Positions 4,907-8,027 of a stretch of DNA of 8,027 nt are shown one piece after another. This DNA is from Paracoccaceae bacterium (lineage in GTDB: Bacteria > Pseudomonadota > Alphaproteobacteria > Rhodobacterales > Rhodobacteraceae), in assembly GCA_002400675.1 (NCBI GenBank), contig NVQY01000004.1, forward strand, positions 29,226 through 37,252, in the 5' to 3' direction. Within the stretch, counting starts at the first letter, position 1; each line of letters begins with the position of its first letter. Both the position numbers and the translations under genes were made by a program. The notes beneath the pieces are model-generated. The model was not told the DNA's origin. It saw nothing but the letters and a program-made list of their open reading frames with translations, and ran no database searches.

Positions 4907-5563
4907 ATGAACTCGCCCATGATACAATTATTGGTTCTGGCAGGCATTGCCATATTCTTGATCCTTCGCTTGAAAAACGTGCTTGGCACGCGCGATGGCT
5001 TTGAGAAACCACCTTTGCCGCCACAGGCTCCGACGCAAAAGCGCCCGGAATTCGAGGTGATCGAAGGTGGTCCCGACCGCGATATTACCGATCACGTTGA
5101 CGAAGACAGTGACATGGCGCGTGATCTGGCAGCTATGAAACGGATCGAGCCCGATTTTTCCGTGACTGAATTCTTTCAGGGTGCCCGCGGGGCCTATGAA
5201 ATGATCGTGATGGGCTTTGAAAAGGGCGAGTTGGACCAGATTCAGCCGTTCCTGTCCGAAGAGGTGTTCGAGACCTTTGTCGATGTTGTCGCTGCCCGCG
5301 AGGACGAAGGCCTGACCATAGAATCGGAATTTGGCGGCGTACGCGACACCCGGATTTACGATGTGAAATTCGACAAGGATACCAATCTGGCTGAAATCAC
5401 CATGCGGTTTGAATGCGAACTGACCTCAGTGGTGCGCGACAAGGGCGGCGACATCGTCGAAGGCAGCCCGGACAAGAGCAAACGCCAGAAAGATATCTGG
5501 ACCTTTGCCCGTACCATGGGGTCGAATGATCCTAACTGGCTGCTTGTTGCCACGGGCGCATGA
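4907..5563 (+). CDS. timA: Tim44/TimA family membrane-anchored protein
   Basis: The 218-residue protein has one N-terminal membrane segment (about 5-22), an acidic and Pro-rich linker (about 33-80) and a Tim44-like domain (about 83-217). That domain is related to the matrix-side domain of mitochondrial Tim44, which links the TIM23 import channel to Hsp70; the bacterial counterpart was named TimA in alphaproteobacteria, where its partner is not settled. Recognisable stretches are GAYEMIVMGFEKGELDQIQP (95-114) and the closing DIWTFAR...PNWLLVAT (196-216). The frame is open from 4859, but the ATG at 4907 with GAGGA just upstream gives the normal short leader; a second ATG at 4919 is possible. 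The stop overlaps the mltA start by ATGA. Confidence 0.87.
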   Translation: MNSPMIQLLVLAGIAIFLILRLKNVLGTRDGFEKPPLPPQAPTQKRPEFEVIEGGPDRDITDHVDEDSDMARDLAAMKRIEPDFSVTEFFQGARGAYEMIVMGFEKGELDQIQPFLSEEVFETFVDVVAAREDEGLTIESEFGGVRDTRIYDVKFDKDTNLAEITMRFECELTSVVRDKGGDIVEGSPDKSKRQKDIWTFARTMGSNDPNWLLVATGA

Positions 5564-6603
5564 TTGGCACGCTTCGGTCGGCTTTTCTGGCGGGTGCCTT
5601 AATGGCAACCGCCGCGACCGGGGCCGAAGTTACCCACGAAATCATCTCTTTCTCCGATCTCGACGGCTGGGAAAAGGATGATCAGGCGGCCGCACTGGCC
5701 GTTTTCCAGAACACCTGTGATTTGATGGACGCGCCCGACTGGCGCAATCTGTGCGCCCTTGCCAAGGCGCAAAGCCCGGAAAACGCCCGCGCCTATTTCG
5801 AGCTGTTTTTCCGCCCCGTGGTGATCCGCGACGAACAGGCCCCGCTGTTCACCGGATATTTTGAACCGGAACTGGATGGTGCGCGCCGCCCCGGTGGCCC
5901 CTATCGTTACCCGATTTACAAAATGCCCCCCGAGGCCCGGTCAACCACCCAATGGCTTACTCGCGACGATATCCTGAATAGCGGTGTGATGCAGGGGCGT
6001 GGCTTGGAAATCGCCTGGGTCGATGACCCGGTTGAACTTTTCTTTCTGCAAATTCAAGGCTCTGGGCGTATCCGTTTGGCCGATGGTGGAATCATCCGGG
6101 TGGGGTACGCGGGATCAAACGGGCGCAATTACCGGTCCATCGGTGTCGAACTGGTGCGGCGCGGGATCTATAAGGCGCACCAGGTCAGTGCCGATGTGAT
6201 CAAGAACTGGGTGCGGCGCAACCCGGATGCCGGGCGGCAGTTGCTGTTGCACAACCCCTCCTATGTATTTTTTGTTGAGCGTAAGAGGTTGCGCGCGCAG
6301 GAAGGTCCACGCGGGGCGATGAACCGGTCGATCACCGCCTTGCGAAGCGTTGCCGTTGATCCAAAATTCACCCCCCTTGGCGCGCCGGTCTGGTTGGAAA
6401 AGGATGGCGAAGGCAAAATGCGCCGGTTGATGATCGCGCAGGACACCGGGTCGGCCATCAAGGGGGCACAGCGCGCCGACATCTTTTTTGGCACCGGCGA
6501 GGTTGCCGGTCAGGCCGCTGGCCGACTGCGTGACCCCGGGCGCATGGTTGTGTTCATACCGATCCAGCGGGCTTATGCCCTGTTAGAGGGTGACGGCGAA
6601 TGA
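5560..6603 (+). CDS. mltA: MltA-type murein lytic transglycosylase A
   Basis: MltA cleaves the glycan strands of peptidoglycan, leaving 1,6-anhydro-muramic acid ends, in the periplasm. The 347 residues include a signal peptide with hydrophobic core (about 6-20) and likely cleavage after an Ala near residue 20-22. The MltA domain follows with GYFEPEL (99-105) and DDPVELFFLQIQGSGRI (155-171), then the C-terminal 3D domain (about 265-335). That domain has its acidic residues Asp267 (AVDPKF), Asp295 (QDTGSAIKGAQ, the likely catalytic acid) and Asp307 (RADIFFGTG). There is no lipobox cysteine, unlike Escherichia coli MltA, so it is probably soluble in the periplasm. It overlaps timA and smr by ATGA at both ends and has no clear ribosome binding site of its own. 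Confidence 0.94.
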   Translation: MIGTLRSAFLAGALMATAATGAEVTHEIISFSDLDGWEKDDQAAALAVFQNTCDLMDAPDWRNLCALAKAQSPENARAYFELFFRPVVIRDEQAPLFTGYFEPELDGARRPGGPYRYPIYKMPPEARSTTQWLTRDDILNSGVMQGRGLEIAWVDDPVELFFLQIQGSGRIRLADGGIIRVGYAGSNGRNYRSIGVELVRRGIYKAHQVSADVIKNWVRRNPDAGRQLLLHNPSYVFFVERKRLRAQEGPRGAMNRSITALRSVAVDPKFTPLGAPVWLEKDGEGKMRRLMIAQDTGSAIKGAQRADIFFGTGEVAGQAAGRLRDPGRMVVFIPIQRAYALLEGDGE

Positions 6604-7190
6604 CCCGCCGCCGCTTGACTCCGGATGAAATCGACCTGTGGCACCGGGTCGTGGAATCGACAGAACGTCTGCACCCGATGCCCAAGACCGCCCAGCCGCG
6701 CCCGATGACCATGCCAAAGCCAAAGCCGGTCAAATCACCCCTGCCCCGGCTCGACGGGTTCACTTTGGGTCAAACCGCGCCCGGCAAACCCCGACGGCAC
6801 GATCTGAAACCGGCGCTTGTGGATCACTTGCTGGCCGCGCCCATTCAGATGGATCGCAAGGCCTTTGGCCGCATGAAACGGGGCAAACTGAGGCCAGAAG
6901 GGCGTCTGGATCTGCACGGTATGACCATGAACCGGGCGCAACCGGCGTTGGTGCGGTTCATCCTGTCTGCGCAGGCTTCGGGAAAACGGCTGGTTCTGGT
7001 GATCACCGGTAAGGGCAAGCCATCTGACACGTCCGGCCCGATCCCGGTTCCGCACGGCGTTTTGCGCCATCAGGTTCCCCATTGGCTTTCGACGCCGCCA
7101 TTGGCGCAAGCGGTTCTTCAGATCAGCCCGGCGCATAATAGCCACGGCGGCGGTGGTGCCTTGTATGTCTACCTGCGGCGCGGTCGCTAA
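6600..7190 (+). CDS. Smr/MutS2 C-terminal domain protein
   Basis: This 196-residue protein has a basic, Pro-rich N-terminal half (residues 1-100, probably mostly disordered) and a C-terminal Smr domain (about 101-193). The domain signatures are LDLHGMT (103-109), VLVITGKGK (132-140), GVLRHQVPHWL (153-163) and the final HGGGGALYVYLRR (182-194). Smr domains are DNA- or RNA-nicking or binding modules; stand-alone members have been linked to ribosome or mRNA quality control and to DNA recombination, and which applies here cannot be told. GAGGG (6586-6590) precedes the ATG by nine bases, within the end of mltA. The stop codon overlaps that of the opposing MFS gene. Confidence 0.9.
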   Translation: MTRRRLTPDEIDLWHRVVESTERLHPMPKTAQPRPMTMPKPKPVKSPLPRLDGFTLGQTAPGKPRRHDLKPALVDHLLAAPIQMDRKAFGRMKRGKLRPEGRLDLHGMTMNRAQPALVRFILSAQASGKRLVLVITGKGKPSDTSGPIPVPHGVLRHQVPHWLSTPPLAQAVLQISPAHNSHGGGGALYVYLRRGR

Positions 7191-8027
7191 AGCGCGGCGC
7201 GCGCGCGGGAAATGCCGATATACATCATGACAGACGTGAACACGAAATACCCGGCCACCCAGACATACTGCCGTTCAAGCCCCACGCCGAGATCGATCAA
7301 AACCCCGGTAATGCCCGGCCCGATGGCTGATCCCAGAACCATTACCGCCGCGACCATGGCCTTGATCGCGCCGATATGTGCGGTGCCATAAAACTCGGCC
7401 CAGAATGCGTTGGGCAAGGTGTTGTTCCCGCCCGAGGTCAGCGCCAGAAAGACAAACCCGACAAAGGCCCCCATGGGTGTCACCGCCCAGGCAAAAACCA
7501 GAAACGCGCCCACCATGGGCAGTTGGTAATAGGGCATCAGCCGATGGGTGCCGAACCGGTCCAACGCCCAACCCGATCCGATCATCGACACAATCGCCAG
7601 AACCGTAAACGCCGGAAACAACGCGACAAGTTCCACATGTGCCCAGCCTTTGATCTCGGCGTAATAGACCTGATTGAAAAAGAACGCGGTGTAAAATGCC
7701 GACGGACCCAGCAACGCAGGTACCATGAACCAGAACAACGGATGGCGCAGGGTTTGCCCCCGTGTCCAGTGGCGCCCATCCATGCCGGTGCTATCAAGGT
7801 TTTCGGCCATGCTTTGCGGGGTGCGTTCATGACGCAACAACTGCACCAGCACCGGTACACCCAACAGACAGAGAACCGCCGCCCCGACCCACAGCAACCG
7901 CCAGTCGATGATCGCAAACAGGGCGACAAAGGTGATCGGCAGGGTCGCCTCTCCAAATGTCATCCCCAGCGAGGCAATCGACAAGGCCCGCCCCCGCGTC
8001 GCAACAAACCACCGGGCCATCGCCACG
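7187..8027 (-). CDS. MFS transporter, C-terminal part (5' end outside the window)
   Basis: The frame runs off the right edge, so about 280 residues are visible, roughly the last eight or nine membrane helices of a 12-helix major facilitator. The visible part opens with ARWFVATRGRALSIASLG, a loop and helix typical of the region around the fourth helix. A large hydrophilic central loop (RHERTPQSMAENLDSTG and following) marks the boundary between the two halves. GWALDRFGTHR near the middle is the MFS motif A repeat (GxxxDRxGxxR) of the second half. The sequence ends in four further helices and a short Arg/Ala tail. The substrate cannot be read from this. The GTG at 8026 is simply the first possible start codon before the edge, not the true start. 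Its TAG stop overlaps the smr TAA on the other strand. Confidence 0.87.
   Translation of the reverse strand, partial: VAMARWFVATRGRALSIASLGMTFGEATLPITFVALFAIIDWRLLWVGAAVLCLLGVPVLVQLLRHERTPQSMAENLDSTGMDGRHWTRGQTLRHPLFWFMVPALLGPSAFYTAFFFNQVYYAEIKGWAHVELVALFPAFTVLAIVSMIGSGWALDRFGTHRLMPYYQLPMVGAFLVFAWAVTPMGAFVGFVFLALTSGGNNTLPNAFWAEFYGTAHIGAIKAMVAAVMVLGSAIGPGITGVLIDLGVGLERQYVWVAGYFVFTSVMMYIGISRARAAL

Noticed and set aside
4798..4989. Longer N-terminus for fxsA, starting at 4989.
   Set aside because: The extra 64 residues show no FxsA character, would overlap the start of timA, and the ATG at 4797 has a proper ribosome binding site and the family's usual first residues.
7175..7212. GC-rich repeats (CGCTAAAGCG and GCGC runs) at the smr/MFS junction as a terminator.
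   Set aside because: Only three to four consecutive pairs form around the TAAA loop and no T-rich tail follows on either strand; the GCGC runs reflect Arg/Ala codons.
1..8027. Mobile elements, CRISPR arrays, riboswitches, tRNAs, or a defence or biosynthetic cluster.
   Set aside because: No transposase, integrase, repeat-spacer pattern, tRNA-like fold or unfamiliar gene group was seen; base composition and coding style look uniform outside the putative origin.

Overview
The window looks like a stretch of an alphaproteobacterial chromosome, most likely from the Rhodobacterales (Roseobacter/Rhodobacter relatives). This rests on the gene set and order (hemJ, then maf-aroE-coaE-dnaQ, secB, fxsA, timA, mltA, smr), the moderately GC-rich coding style, and the protein signatures. 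No rRNA, tRNA, CRISPR array, insertion sequence or prophage gene was seen. All genes are ordinary chromosomal housekeeping genes, and all read as intact except the last, which is cut by the window edge.

Layout. Bases 1-135 are intergenic and hold a possible promoter firing leftward out of the window. hemJ (136-585, minus) encodes a membrane protoporphyrinogen oxidase. Bases 586-990 contain no credible gene but hold a very AT-rich block followed by a cluster of DnaA-box-like sequences on both strands; this is the best candidate for the chromosomal replication origin (oriC). Rightward from it runs a tightly packed operon, maf (991-1590), aroE (1587-2420), coaE (2417-3010) and dnaQ (3003-3689), in which every junction overlaps. 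A hairpin over the dnaQ stop codon separates it from the convergent pair fxsA-secB (minus, 4797-3715). Divergent from fxsA is a second overlapping operon, timA (4907-5563), mltA (5560-6603) and smr (6600-7190). It meets, stop codon on stop codon, a convergent MFS transporter gene (7187-8027, minus, 5' end missing).

How it fits together. The maf-aroE-coaE-dnaQ-secB block is the classic right flank of the alphaproteobacterial origin (known from Caulobacter), and a heme-synthesis gene lies on the left flank, as in Caulobacter and Rickettsia. The genes on either side of 600-990 point away from it, so they are co-oriented with forks leaving such an origin. The operon supplies nucleotide-pool sanitation (Maf), shikimate synthesis (AroE), CoA synthesis (CoaE) and replication proofreading (DnaQ). 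The right half is envelope-oriented: SecB export chaperone, FxsA membrane protein, TimA membrane-anchored Tim44-like protein and MltA murein transglycosylase, with the Smr-domain nuclease-like protein as the exception.

I did not find an undescribed multi-gene system. The most interesting object is the putative origin, particularly its left edge (DnaA box, C-rich spacer, trinucleotides, AT-rich block) and the way its right-hand boxes run into the maf start codon.
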